From NCBI GenBank assembly GCA_036272915.1, contig DATAXV010000130.1, positions 1 to 24,532 of the forward strand: 24,532 nucleotides of DNA, in the 5' to 3' direction. The stretch's first letter is position 1, and every line of letters begins with the position of its first letter. Positions 14,719 to 22,430 of this stretch are shown piece after piece. Below the pieces are notes generated by a model. It saw nothing but the letters and a program-made list of their open reading frames with translations, was not told where the DNA came from and searched no databases. The stretch comes from DATAXV01 sp036272915 (GTDB lineage: Bacteria; Chloroflexota; Dormibacteria; Dormibacterales; Dormibacteraceae). The position numbers were made by a program, and so were the translations under genes.

Positions 14719-16164
14719 ATGAGCAATCCCGGCACCGCAGCGCCACAGCCGACACTGGCCCGGAACGCGATCGGGCTTCCGGCCTCGACCTTCCAGGGCA
14801 TCACCCACATGGCCCCGGCGGCGGGCGTCATCCTGGGCATCGCCTTCATCGCCGGCTCGGCCGGGGCCGCGCTGCCTCTGGCCTTCTTCCTGGCCCTGAT
14901 CATCTGCCTGCTGATCTCCTTCTCGATCAACCAGCTGGCCAGGCACCTGCCCTCGGCGGGTGGCTACTACACCTACGTCAGCCGCAGCATCAGCCCCAAG
15001 ATCGGGTTCCTCACCGGCTGGCTCTACTTCCTCTACGACCCCCTGATCCCGAACCTCTGCACGCTCACCGTCGCCGTCTACTTCTCGAGCGCGGTGCAGC
15101 AGCTCTTCGGCCTCAACATCCCCTGGTGGGCCTACGCCGGGGTCGTCTTCCTCGGCCTCGGGGCCCTCACCTACATCGGCATCAGCCTCTCGATCCGGAC
15201 CGCCATCGTCTTCACCGTGGTCGAGATCGTGATCACGATGGCGATGTCGCTGGCGATCTTCATCAAGTACGGGGTCACCGGCCACGACGCGATCCAGAGC
15301 TTCACCCTGGCCGGGGTGCCCAAGGGAGTCTCCGGCATCGCCTTCGGCCTCATCTTCGGCGTGCTGAGCTACACCGGCTTCGAGTCGACGGTCCCGCTCG
15401 CCGAGGAGACCAAGAATCCGAGGTTCAACATCGCCTGGGCGGCCGTGCTCTCGGTGCTCGTGGTCGGTGTCTACTACGTGATCTTCGCCTTCGCCACCAC
15501 CGTCGGCTGGGGCCCGGCGGCGGCCATCAAGACCCTGTCCACGGCCAACACGCCGTTCGTCACCCTCGCCCACAACGTCGCCGGTGGTGTTGGCGTCGCC
15601 TTCCTGACCCTGGCCCTGATGAACAGCGGCTGGGGCTGCTCGCTGGCCGGGCAGAACGCGGTCATCCGGGTCTTCTACAAGATGGGCAAGGTGGGGGTGC
15701 TGCCCAAGGCGCTGGGCCGGATCCATCCCCGCTTCAAGACGCCCCACGTCGCGGTCATCTTCCAGACCGTCCTCAACTTCGTGGTCATGATCATCCTCGG
15801 CGTCACGCTGGGGCCGCTCAACGGTTTCGGCCTGCTCGCCACGGTGATCACGGTCGGTCTGCTCTTCGTCTACGCGGCGGGGATGATCTCGGTCCCGATC
15901 TTCTACCGGCGGGAGCACCCCAACGAGACCAACCTCTTCCTGACCTACGTGTTCCCGATCGTGGGGACGCTGCTGCTGATCCCGATCCTCTACGCGTCGG
16001 TGTATCCGGCACCCGCGTTCCCGCTCAACCTCGCGCCCTACGTCGACCTGGTCTGGTTCCTGCTCGGCATCGCGGTCCTGGTCTACCTGTCCCGCACCCG
16101 CCCGGCGGAGCTCGAGGCCGGTGCCCAGGAGATCTTCGTCGAGACGGTGGGAGAGGTGGAGTAG
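14719..16164 (+). CDS. APC-superfamily amino acid/amine permease
   Basis: 481 residues with about twelve hydrophobic segments from residue 28 to 462. The first helix carries the unwound substrate-site region (THMAPAAGVILG). Conserved APC features include the GGYYTYVSRSISPKIGFLTGW loop after helix 2 and the FGVLSYTGFESTVPLAEETKNP stretch of helix 6 and its loop. This pattern is typical of cation/amine-type bacterial APC carriers. The start is ATG 14719 with AGAGAGGAAGAAG upstream. Placed directly after the GS-like ligase, it most likely imports the amine that the ligase glutamylates. The downstream SDR begins ten bases after the stop. Confidence 0.92.
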   Translation: MSNPGTAAPQPTLARNAIGLPASTFQGITHMAPAAGVILGIAFIAGSAGAALPLAFFLALIICLLISFSINQLARHLPSAGGYYTYVSRSISPKIGFLTGWLYFLYDPLIPNLCTLTVAVYFSSAVQQLFGLNIPWWAYAGVVFLGLGALTYIGISLSIRTAIVFTVVEIVITMAMSLAIFIKYGVTGHDAIQSFTLAGVPKGVSGIAFGLIFGVLSYTGFESTVPLAEETKNPRFNIAWAAVLSVLVVGVYYVIFAFATTVGWGPAAAIKTLSTANTPFVTLAHNVAGGVGVAFLTLALMNSGWGCSLAGQNAVIRVFYKMGKVGVLPKALGRIHPRFKTPHVAVIFQTVLNFVVMIILGVTLGPLNGFGLLATVITVGLLFVYAAGMISVPIFYRREHPNETNLFLTYVFPIVGTLLLIPILYASVYPAPAFPLNLAPYVDLVWFLLGIAVLVYLSRTRPAELEAGAQEIFVETVGEVE

Positions 16165-16174
16165 GGGTAGCAGC

Positions 16175-16981
16175 GTGGGAGACGGTCGCCTCGCCGGCCG
16201 GGTCGCCCTGATCACGGGCGGCGGCTCCGGCATCGGCCTGGCGGCCGTCCACGCCTTCGCCGCCGAGGGCGCCCGGGTGGTCCTCGCCGGGCGCCGCGCG
16301 GAGGTCGGCGAGGCGGCCGCGGCGGAGGTGGTGGCGGCCGGAGGCGACGCGCACTTCGTCCCCGCCGACGTCAGCAGCTCCGCCGACGTCGCCGCCCTGG
16401 TCGATGCCTGCGTCAGCCGCCACGGGAGGCTGGACTGCGCCTTCAACTGCGCCGCGGTGGGGGGCCAGGGGGCGCTCTGCGCGGACATCGAGGAGGAGGA
16501 CTTCGACCGGGTCGTCGCCACCAACCTCAAGGGCGTCTGGCTCTGCATGAAGTACGAGATCCGGGCGATGCTGCCGCGGGCCGGGGCGATCGTCAACATG
16601 TCGTCGATCGACGGCCTGACCTCCTCGGCGAACGCCGCCGCCTACTCCGCCAGCAAGCACGGCGTCGAGGGGCTGACCCGGACCGCGGCGGTCGAGTATG
16701 GCGCTGCCGGCATCCGCGTCAACGCCCTCGCCGCGGGCGGTTTCGCGACCGAGGCCCTGGCCCGCTCCCACGGCCATGATCTGGGGTGGGTTGAGGCCTA
16801 CCGGTCGCCCGCCGTCCCGCTGGGACGGCTCGGCGACCCCGTCGAGGCGGCCGTGGCCGCGGTCTGGCTCTGCTCGGAGGAGTCCGCCTACGTCACCGGC
16901 CACACCCTGGTCGTCGACGGTGGGCAGCTGGCCGACTCGGCCTCCTACATACCGCTGCGCAGGCTGGCACCGAAAAGCTAG
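16175..16981 (+). CDS. Short-chain dehydrogenase/reductase (SDR), last gene of ligase operon
   Basis: 268 residues. TGGGSGIG (near residues 14-21) binds the cofactor. Serine in NMSSIDG and Y-x3-K in AAYSASKHG are present, and the C-terminus ends VTGHTLVVDGGQ. The structural NNAG motif is replaced by NCAAV, an unusual change, although the catalytic residues remain. I choose GTG 16175, ten bases after the permease stop, with GGAGTAGGGG ahead of it; the longer open frame starts inside the permease gene. It probably oxidises an alcohol produced from the glutamylated amine, or a released amino alcohol. No hairpin terminator stands out immediately after it. Confidence 0.88.
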   Translation: MGDGRLAGRVALITGGGSGIGLAAVHAFAAEGARVVLAGRRAEVGEAAAAEVVAAGGDAHFVPADVSSSADVAALVDACVSRHGRLDCAFNCAAVGGQGALCADIEEEDFDRVVATNLKGVWLCMKYEIRAMLPRAGAIVNMSSIDGLTSSANAAAYSASKHGVEGLTRTAAVEYGAAGIRVNALAAGGFATEALARSHGHDLGWVEAYRSPAVPLGRLGDPVEAAVAAVWLCSEESAYVTGHTLVVDGGQLADSASYIPLRRLAPKS

Positions 16982-17530
16982 CCGGGCCCTGCTGGCATGA
17001 ATCGTCGGCCATCCCCGTCCCGCCACGACAACGCGTCGCGAGTCGCTGTTCCTGCATTGGAGGCGGGACGTGCCATTGATCTGACGCCGACCGCCATCGA
17101 TCAACAAGGTGCCGCACACCTCGATATGCGGGCTTGAGTCGCCCGTCGGCGTTGTCCCTCGCCGAGCGTGATCCGGTATTCGTTATGTGCCCGGCACATC
17201 GGCACGGTTAAGCGCCCCAATGCCAAGACGTTCGACATAGCTTGCGAAGACGGCCCGTTGTGATCGAGATCAGTGAGACGGAGATCGCGAAGCTTGAGAA
17301 GGTAGGCACGGAACGTCGCCGCTTGGGTCTGTGACCGCACCGACGTACGAACTCGTCATCGCTGGGACGATGATCCGCCGTGATCGAAACCTCCCTGGCC
17401 AGGACTACGAACCCGCGTCTGAACAGTGTCCGTACATGACTCTTGGGCGAGGTCATGGCATCATCGAGGAAGGGCCGTCAACAGTCGGTCAGCGCCACCC
17501 CATCTGTGGAGCATGAGGAGGGGCATTGAA
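16982..17530. other. 549-base non-coding stretch, lower GC, no gene recognised
   Basis: Base composition is visibly lower in GC than the flanking genes. No reading frame has plausible codon use or a recognisable family; the short minus-strand frames (80 residues or fewer) look random. It contains one perfect palindrome, ATGTGCC-C-GGCACAT (17185-17199). The stretch separates the ligase operon from the GMC gene. It must hold the GMC promoter, but I could not pick one out. A decayed gene or inserted foreign DNA is possible. Confidence 0.5.
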
Positions 17531-19057
17531 GTGCCTTCACTGAGCGCGTCTGATCTGCCGGTGGGTGCGTCGACGGTCGTCGTCGGGGGCGGGACCGCCG
17601 GAGCGGCGCTGGCCGCCCGCCTCGTCGAGGCGGGCGACGAGGTCCTCCTGCTCGAGGCCGGCCCGGACTACGGGCACCGCTCCGAGAGCCGCTGGCCGGG
17701 CCCTCTGCTCGACGCCCTGCGCCTACCCCTCAGCCATGACTGGGGCTACGACAGCGGGGACACGTACTCCGACCGCACGGTCAGGTTCGGCCGCGCCAGG
17801 GTGATCGGCGGCTGCTCGGCGCACAACGGCTGCGCCGCCATCTGGGGCAGCCGGCTCGACTATGACGGGTGGCGCGATCTCGGCAACGAGGGATGGGGCA
17901 CCGACGACCTCCTGCCCTACTTCCGCCGCGCGTCACAGCAGCTCCGGGTGCGCATCTTCGGTCCCGAGGAGATGACGCCGTTCCACGGAGGGTTCATCGA
18001 CGCCGCGGCGGCGGTCGGGATCCCGCGGGTCGCGGACCTCAACGACGTGGACGAGGACGAGGGGGTGGGCGCCAACCCCGCCAACATCGACGACGGGGTG
18101 CGCTGGAACACCTCCATCGCCTACCTCGACCGGGTCCGCGGCCGGCGAGGGTTGACCGTCCTCGGCGACGCCCTGGTCGATCGGGTCGCGCTGGAGGGCG
18201 GGCGCTGCCGGGGCGTGTCGATCGCGCTGCGTGGCGAGACCCGGCTGGTGGGCGCGGACCGTGTCGTCCTCGCCGGGGGAACCTACGGATCGCCCGCCGT
18301 GCTCCAGCGCTCTGGCATCGGTGATCCGGGGGATCTGGCCCGCGCCGGGATCAGGACCGTCCACGAGCTCCCCGGGGTGGGCCGGAACCTGCACGATCAC
18401 CCCTCGATCTACCTGGTGCTGGAGGGGACGGCCGAGCTCCGCGCGCAGACCGACGCCTTCGCCCGGCAGCACTGGGCGCCGGACGAGCAGGCCATCGCCA
18501 AGGTCCGCTCCTCGCGCTGCGAGCGCGGTTTCGACCTCCACGTGTTCACCTACTGCACGTCGGATCCGGAGGGGGTGGGCGGCTGGAGGTGGGTGCTGCA
18601 GGTCGCCTGCCTGACACCGCGGTCCCGAGGGCACCTGCGCGTGACCGGCCCGGACCCGGAGGCCAGCCCGGTGATCGACCACCGATACCTCTCCGATCCT
18701 GAGGGGGAGGACCTGCGGGTGCTGGTGGACGGCCTCAGGACGGCGCGGCGGATCGCCGCCCACCCTGATTACGCCATCCTCCTCGGCGGCGAGCGGACCC
18801 CCGGCGCCGGCGTCCAGTCACAGGAGCAGATGGAGGCCTACGCCGGCGCCACCTGCGAGCACTACTTCCACCCGGTCGGGACCTGCAAGATGGCCCCCGC
18901 CAGCGATCCGGGGGCGGTCGTGGACTCGCGTGCCGCCGTCCACGGGATCGAGTCGTTGCATGTGGCCGACTGCTCGATCATGCCGGTGGTGCCGCGCGCA
19001 AACACCAACATCCCGGCCGCCGTCGTCGGTGAGAGGGTCGCGGCCCTCCTCTCCTGA
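17531..19057 (+). CDS. GMC-family FAD-dependent oxidoreductase (alcohol/choline dehydrogenase-like)
   Basis: 508 residues. The FAD dinucleotide motif is G19-GGTAG24 with E42 (LLLEAGPD). The GMC signature near GGCSAHNGCAAIWGSRLDYDGW contacts the flavin, and the C-terminal active-site region has H447 (FHPVGTCKM) and asparagines 491/493 (RANTNIP). The family oxidises alcohols to aldehydes, for example choline, amino alcohols or sugar-derived alcohols; the acceptor is not evident. I choose GTG 17531 because GAGGAGGGG lies seven bases upstream; ATG 17513 has no comparable site. A short hairpin follows the stop. Near an amine-catabolism locus it could supply or consume an amino aldehyde, but co-regulation is not shown. 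Confidence 0.92.
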   Translation: MPSLSASDLPVGASTVVVGGGTAGAALAARLVEAGDEVLLLEAGPDYGHRSESRWPGPLLDALRLPLSHDWGYDSGDTYSDRTVRFGRARVIGGCSAHNGCAAIWGSRLDYDGWRDLGNEGWGTDDLLPYFRRASQQLRVRIFGPEEMTPFHGGFIDAAAAVGIPRVADLNDVDEDEGVGANPANIDDGVRWNTSIAYLDRVRGRRGLTVLGDALVDRVALEGGRCRGVSIALRGETRLVGADRVVLAGGTYGSPAVLQRSGIGDPGDLARAGIRTVHELPGVGRNLHDHPSIYLVLEGTAELRAQTDAFARQHWAPDEQAIAKVRSSRCERGFDLHVFTYCTSDPEGVGGWRWVLQVACLTPRSRGHLRVTGPDPEASPVIDHRYLSDPEGEDLRVLVDGLRTARRIAAHPDYAILLGGERTPGAGVQSQEQMEAYAGATCEHYFHPVGTCKMAPASDPGAVVDSRAAVHGIESLHVADCSIMPVVPRANTNIPAAVVGERVAALLS

Positions 19058-19058
19058 T

Positions 19059-19077
19059 CCGGCCGTTCACCGGCCGG
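19059..19077 (+). terminator. Hairpin terminator after the GMC gene
   Basis: CCGGCCG (19059-19065) and CGGCCGG (19071-19077) are exact reverse complements around a 5-base loop. It starts two bases after the GMC stop codon and has no T-tract. Confidence 0.55.
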
Positions 19078-19247
19078 CGCGGCGAGCGGTCAGCCTGTCC
19101 GCTGGCATCGAGATCCGAGCTCGCTCGGCGCGCCGCCCGGGGCCGGACGGCCACGGGGAGCCCTACGTCGCACGTAATCGACTTGCCGGATTCGCCTCGA
19201 CAGACTGCTCTACAAACAGGTTCACCGGTAGCAGCAGGAGAGAGCAG

Positions 19248-19613
19248 ATGGATGACTTCCCGCAGATCGTCGACAGGTACATCGCGATGTGGAACGAAGT
19301 CGATGGCGGTGCTCGCCGGCGCCTCATCGAGGAGCTCTGGAGCGCGACCGGACGGTACGTCGACCCGCTGACCTCGGTCGAGGGACGGGCCGCCATCAAC
19401 GACACCGTGGAGGCGGCCCAGAAGCAGTTCTCGGGCATCACCTTCCGGCTCGCCGGTCCGGTCGACGCCCACCACCAGCAGGCACGGTTCGGTTGGGAGC
19501 TGGGCACGCCGGGTGAGGAGCCGATCGTGGTCGGCTTCGACGTGGCCGAGTGCGATCAGCAGGGGCGTCTCGCCGTGGTCCTCGGCTTCCTCGACAAGGT
19601 CCCCGCCATGTAG
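19248..19613 (+). CDS. NTF2-like / SnoaL-like domain protein
   Basis: 121 residues forming one NTF2-like cone fold. It opens with a helix (FPQIVDRYIAMWNEVD), followed by the ATGRYVDPLTSVEGRAAI turn and strands ending in DVAECDQQGRLAVVLGFLDK. Members include small isomerases, hydratases, cyclases and non-catalytic binders. No catalytic set is obvious beyond the conserved acidic residues, so the role is open. The start is ATG 19248 with AGGAGAGAG four bases upstream. It stands alone after the GMC gene (190-base gap with a hairpin) and converges on the sugar transporter. Confidence 0.85.
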   Translation: MDDFPQIVDRYIAMWNEVDGGARRRLIEELWSATGRYVDPLTSVEGRAAINDTVEAAQKQFSGITFRLAGPVDAHHQQARFGWELGTPGEEPIVVGFDVAECDQQGRLAVVLGFLDKVPAM

Positions 19614-19670
19614 GTGGCCGGCGCTGGTTCGGCTCGGGTCGCCCCGAGAGGCCGGAGCCCGCCGCCGCAC

Positions 19671-19702
19671 CTGGCCACGGTCCCTCAGCGGACCGTGGCC
19701 AG
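19671..19702. terminator. Strong bidirectional hairpin terminator
   Basis: CTGGCCACGGTCC (19671-19683) and GGACCGTGGCCAG (19690-19702) are perfect 13-base complements around CTCAGC. It lies between the convergent stops at 19613 and 19711. Confidence 0.8.
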
Positions 19703-19710
19703 GGTCGACG

Positions 19711-21180
19711 TCAGGTCGGTTGCGGCGTACTCGGCGTACTCGGTCGAGTCCGTTTCACGGGCCCGTCGAAGAGCTTGATCACGTCGTCGGCCGCCAACCC
19801 CTTGGTCTCCGGCACGAACCGGTTGATGAAGAGGACGGCGAACACGCAGAGCACGGCGAAGATGACCATCACCCAGGGCAGGCCGAGCGCCGCCGACGCG
19901 ATCGGATACACCAGTACCAGGACATAGTTGGCCAGCCAGTCCACGGTGGCGCCGATCGAGGCCGCCGTGCCCCTGACCGAGGTCGGGAAGACCTCTCCCT
20001 GGAGCAGCCAGCCGGTTCCACCCACGCCGATCGCGAAGCAGGCGATGAAGAGGGCGAACCCGACCATGATCAGGATCAGCTGCGCCACCCCGTGGAGGTA
20101 GGCGGCGCCGGCGGCGCCGACCAGGAGGAAGACGAACATCCCGGTGTAGGCGCCCATGCCGAGGAGACGGCGGCCCACCCTGTCGATGTAGCGGAAGGCG
20201 AAGAACGTCGAGATTACATTGACGATGGCCAGGACGGTGGCGGCCAGAACGCCGGAGACCTCGGCCTGCACGGCGCTGGTGTGCGGGCCGACGAAGTAGG
20301 GCATCAGCAGGTGTGGGCCGTAATAGAAGGCGACGTTGATGCCGGTGATCTGCTGGAACGTGAACCAGACGCAGATCACGATCAGGGCCCGGCGCACGGC
20401 GGGTGTGAAGCGCGACCGCACGCTGCCGGCGGCGACCTGCGCGCGAACCGCCGCGACCTCCTCCGTGACCTGCTGGTCCGTGACCTCCATCCCCAGCTTG
20501 TGAAGGGCGTGCTTGACGTCCTCGTTCCGCCCCTGCAGGAGCAGCCACCTGGGCGACTCCGGCATCCGCGCGCGGAGTGCCAGGGAGACCAGGGCGGGGA
20601 TCGCGCCGAGCCCGAGCAGGAGGCGCCAGTCGACGTTGGACGTCGCGTGCGGTGCCACCTCGAGCACGATCACCGCGATGATGTAGGCGACGAGGATGCC
20701 GACCGTGATCATCCACTGCTGGATGATCGAGAGCGAGCCGCGGCGGTTCTTGGGAGCGAACTCCGAGATGTACGCGGTCGCGATCGCCGAGTCGGCGCCG
20801 ATGGCCAGCCCGATGACGATGCGCGCGACGTCCAGCACCGCGGCGTTCCAGGCCACGGCGGACAGGATGGCGCCGAGCGCGAAGATCGCGGAGTCCAGGA
20901 TCAGCAGGTACTTGCGGCCGAAGCGGTCGGTCACCGGACCTGCGGAGATCGCGCCGACGGCGGCACCGACCGAGGCGCCACTGACGACGATGCCGATGCC
21001 GATCGCACCAAGGTTGAAGGGCAGGAACGGCAGGGCTGATCCGATGTTGGCGGTGTCGTAGCCGAACAGGAAACCGCCGATCGTCGCCAGAACGGCGAGG
21101 TACACGTAGAAACCGCCGACGTGGCGGGTGTCGAGGGCGGCCAGGAAACCGCCGGGACGGCCTACCGTTTCCTCACTCAT
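19711..21180 (-). CDS. MFS transporter, sugar-porter family
   Basis: 489 residues with twelve predicted membrane helices. Sugar-porter signatures are all present: GGFLFGYDTANIG in helix 1, DRFGRK in the loop between helices 2 and 3, and PESPRWLL before the central loop. QQITGINVAFYYGP in helix 7, DRVGRR in the second half and VPETKG at the end of helix 12 complete the set. It should be a proton symporter or facilitator for a sugar, polyol or cyclitol. The ATG at 21180 has no Shine-Dalgarno sequence, but a promoter places transcription start on that A, so the message is leaderless. It is transcribed away from the MBL operon and shares their 410-base intergenic region. Confidence 0.93.
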   Translation of the reverse strand: MSEETVGRPGGFLAALDTRHVGGFYVYLAVLATIGGFLFGYDTANIGSALPFLPFNLGAIGIGIVVSGASVGAAVGAISAGPVTDRFGRKYLLILDSAIFALGAILSAVAWNAAVLDVARIVIGLAIGADSAIATAYISEFAPKNRRGSLSIIQQWMITVGILVAYIIAVIVLEVAPHATSNVDWRLLLGLGAIPALVSLALRARMPESPRWLLLQGRNEDVKHALHKLGMEVTDQQVTEEVAAVRAQVAAGSVRSRFTPAVRRALIVICVWFTFQQITGINVAFYYGPHLLMPYFVGPHTSAVQAEVSGVLAATVLAIVNVISTFFAFRYIDRVGRRLLGMGAYTGMFVFLLVGAAGAAYLHGVAQLILIMVGFALFIACFAIGVGGTGWLLQGEVFPTSVRGTAASIGATVDWLANYVLVLVYPIASAALGLPWVMVIFAVLCVFAVLFINRFVPETKGLAADDVIKLFDGPVKRTRPSTPSTPQPT

Positions 21181-21186
21181 AACCGG

Positions 21187-21215
21187 ACTGTAGAGGGTTC
21201 ACAGAGTCCGGTCAA
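21187..21215 (-). promoter_or_regulatory. Leaderless promoter of the sugar transporter
   Basis: On the minus strand, -35 TTGACC (21210-21215) and -10 TACAGT (21187-21192) have a 17-base spacer. The start would fall at about 21180, the A of the ATG. The -10 hexamer is identical to that of the FCD regulator promoter. Confidence 0.68.
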
Positions 21216-21429
21216 CAGGCTCCCAGGACCGGAGTCTGGCGGCGCCCGGCGTTGCGGCGGTGGGCGGGTTCGCCTGGATCCGGGCGCCGTGGCTCGCGGC
21301 CTGCCGACGTTGCGCCACACCGGCGTCGCGGGCGGGCGGCGAGCACCGCGATGGGCGCCGCCGTGATCGTCACGCCCGAGGTCAGATCTGACGCTTTTCG
21401 GCTGGATCCGCCAAGTGCGGTGGGCGGAA

Positions 21430-21458
21430 TTGCGTGGACGGCGGACATGTGCTAGCCT
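21430..21458 (+). promoter_or_regulatory. Candidate promoter of the MBL/solute-binding operon (weak)
   Basis: TTGCGT (21430-21435), 17-base spacer, TAGCCT (21453-21458). The hexamers match the consensus only partly. The placement, just ahead of two tandem inverted repeats, is the main support. The rest of 21216-21429 shows nothing I can name. Confidence 0.4.
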
Positions 21459-21468
21459 GCCGATGGTG

Positions 21469-21503
21469 TCCCGAGTTTTGGGAATGTGTCCCATTATTCG
21501 GGA
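21469..21503. promoter_or_regulatory. Two tandem inverted repeats, probable operator pair
   Basis: TCCC-GAGTTTT-GGGA (21469-21483) and TCCC-ATTATTC-GGGA (21489-21503) share arm sequence, 7-base spacers and a leading GTG. Their starts are exactly 20 bases apart, about two helical turns. They lie right after the candidate promoter, where a repressor would act. The AT-rich centres and GC arms recall IclR-type sites, but no regulator gene is next to them in this window. Confidence 0.6.
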
Positions 21504-21545
21504 CGGAGGTCGCCGCCGGGGGTTCGGCGGGCGGCCTGTGGTGAA

Positions 21546-21565
21546 CCCCGGGTTCGACACCGGGG
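21546..21565 (+). other. Hairpin in the MBL operon leader
   Basis: CCCCGG (21546-21551) pairs with CCGGGG (21560-21565) around GTTCGACA. It sits about 25 bases before the first MBL gene start and could affect leader folding. The TTCGACA loop superficially resembles a tRNA T-arm, but no tRNA surrounds it. Confidence 0.35.
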
Positions 21566-21590
21566 CGCGTGGAGTTCATGGAGGACCGCG

Positions 21591-22427
21591 ATGACGTCGG
21601 AGGGCCCGGTCGAGGTGGTGCCGGACAGGCTGTATGCCCTCGGCGGCAGTGTGCCGATCGACGGGCGCGTGTCATGGGCGCCCGATACGGCGAGGGGTAG
21701 CCAGCCGGTCAGCTGCTATCTCCTGCGCACCAATCGCGTCGCCCTGCTGGTGGACACCGGACTCACCTATCACCGAGAGGCGATAGTGGCGCAGATCCGG
21801 GACCTGCTCCCGCCCGGCCTCTCGTTGCGGATCTTCCTGACCCGGTCGGAGCTCGACTGCGTCGGCAACCTCACGGCACTCTCCGAGGCCTTCGCCATCG
21901 ACGCCATCTACACCGGCGGGAACACCAACCCCTTCGACGCCTTCGACAGCGTGACCTCGCTCGGCTCCGGCCGCAGGGTCCCGATCCACCGCATCGCCAT
22001 CGGCAGCCGGCTCGACCTCGGCGGCTCCGGGCAGCTCGAGGTGCTGGCCCCCTCGCTCCGGATCCTCACCACCTACTGGCTCTACGATCCGGAGTCCCGC
22101 ACGCTGTTCACGTCGGATTCCTTCGGCCACACCATGAACGCGCCCGGGGCCGACCAGCGGATCCTGGGATCGGCCGAGTTCGATCCCGCCTCCGCGCGGG
22201 CGCACATGTTGGCCAAGTTCCGCTGGCTGGTGAGCGCGGACACGCGCCCGCTCATCGAGATCCTCGAGGGCATCTTCGCCGACCACGAGATCGACGTGAT
22301 CGCGCCGACCCACGGACTGGTCCTGCGTGGCCGCGAGGCAATCGAGGCGCACCACCGGTTCGTCCTCTCCCTGCTGTCCGACCTGGCCGCCGGCAGCGAG
22401 CGCGACCGGATGAAGAGAAGCGCCTGA
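21591..22427 (+). CDS. Flavodiiron-type MBL-fold protein with degenerate metal site
   Basis: 278 residues resembling the MBL domain of flavodiiron/ODP proteins, without a flavodoxin domain. The usual H-x-E-x-D-H metal motif reads R85-S-E87-L-D89-C90 (LTRSELDCVGN). The next ligand position is R157 (APSLRIL) instead of histidine. D176 (LFTSDSFG) and H241 (APTHG) remain. Three of four metal-binding histidines are therefore lost while the rest of the fold is well kept. This argues for a structural, regulatory or partner role, or altered metal use, rather than a normal di-iron centre. The start is ATG 21591 with GGAGG six bases upstream. The next gene begins three bases after the stop, so the two are translationally coupled. 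Confidence 0.85.
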   Translation: MTSEGPVEVVPDRLYALGGSVPIDGRVSWAPDTARGSQPVSCYLLRTNRVALLVDTGLTYHREAIVAQIRDLLPPGLSLRIFLTRSELDCVGNLTALSEAFAIDAIYTGGNTNPFDAFDSVTSLGSGRRVPIHRIAIGSRLDLGGSGQLEVLAPSLRILTTYWLYDPESRTLFTSDSFGHTMNAPGADQRILGSAEFDPASARAHMLAKFRWLVSADTRPLIEILEGIFADHEIDVIAPTHGLVLRGREAIEAHHRFVLSLLSDLAAGSERDRMKRSA

Positions 22428-22430
22428 GAG

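Noticed and set aside
14638..16599. A 653-codon minus-strand frame rich in Asp, Glu, Arg and His
   Set aside because: It lies opposite the APC permease. Charged repetitive translation is what the reverse strand of a hydrophobic high-GC gene gives.
17101..17340. Possible HNH-endonuclease tail (CRAHNEYR) on the minus strand
   Set aside because: Only a few residues resemble the family. No zinc or HNH core is present upstream, and the frame has poor codon use.
19513..21039. A 508-codon plus-strand acidic frame
   Set aside because: It is antisense to the sugar-porter gene, which has all its family motifs.
21541..21570. tRNA-like T-arm (TTCGACA loop in a GC stem)
   Set aside because: No acceptor, D or anticodon arms can be drawn around it, and the stem does not fit T-arm pairing. 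It is treated as a leader hairpin.
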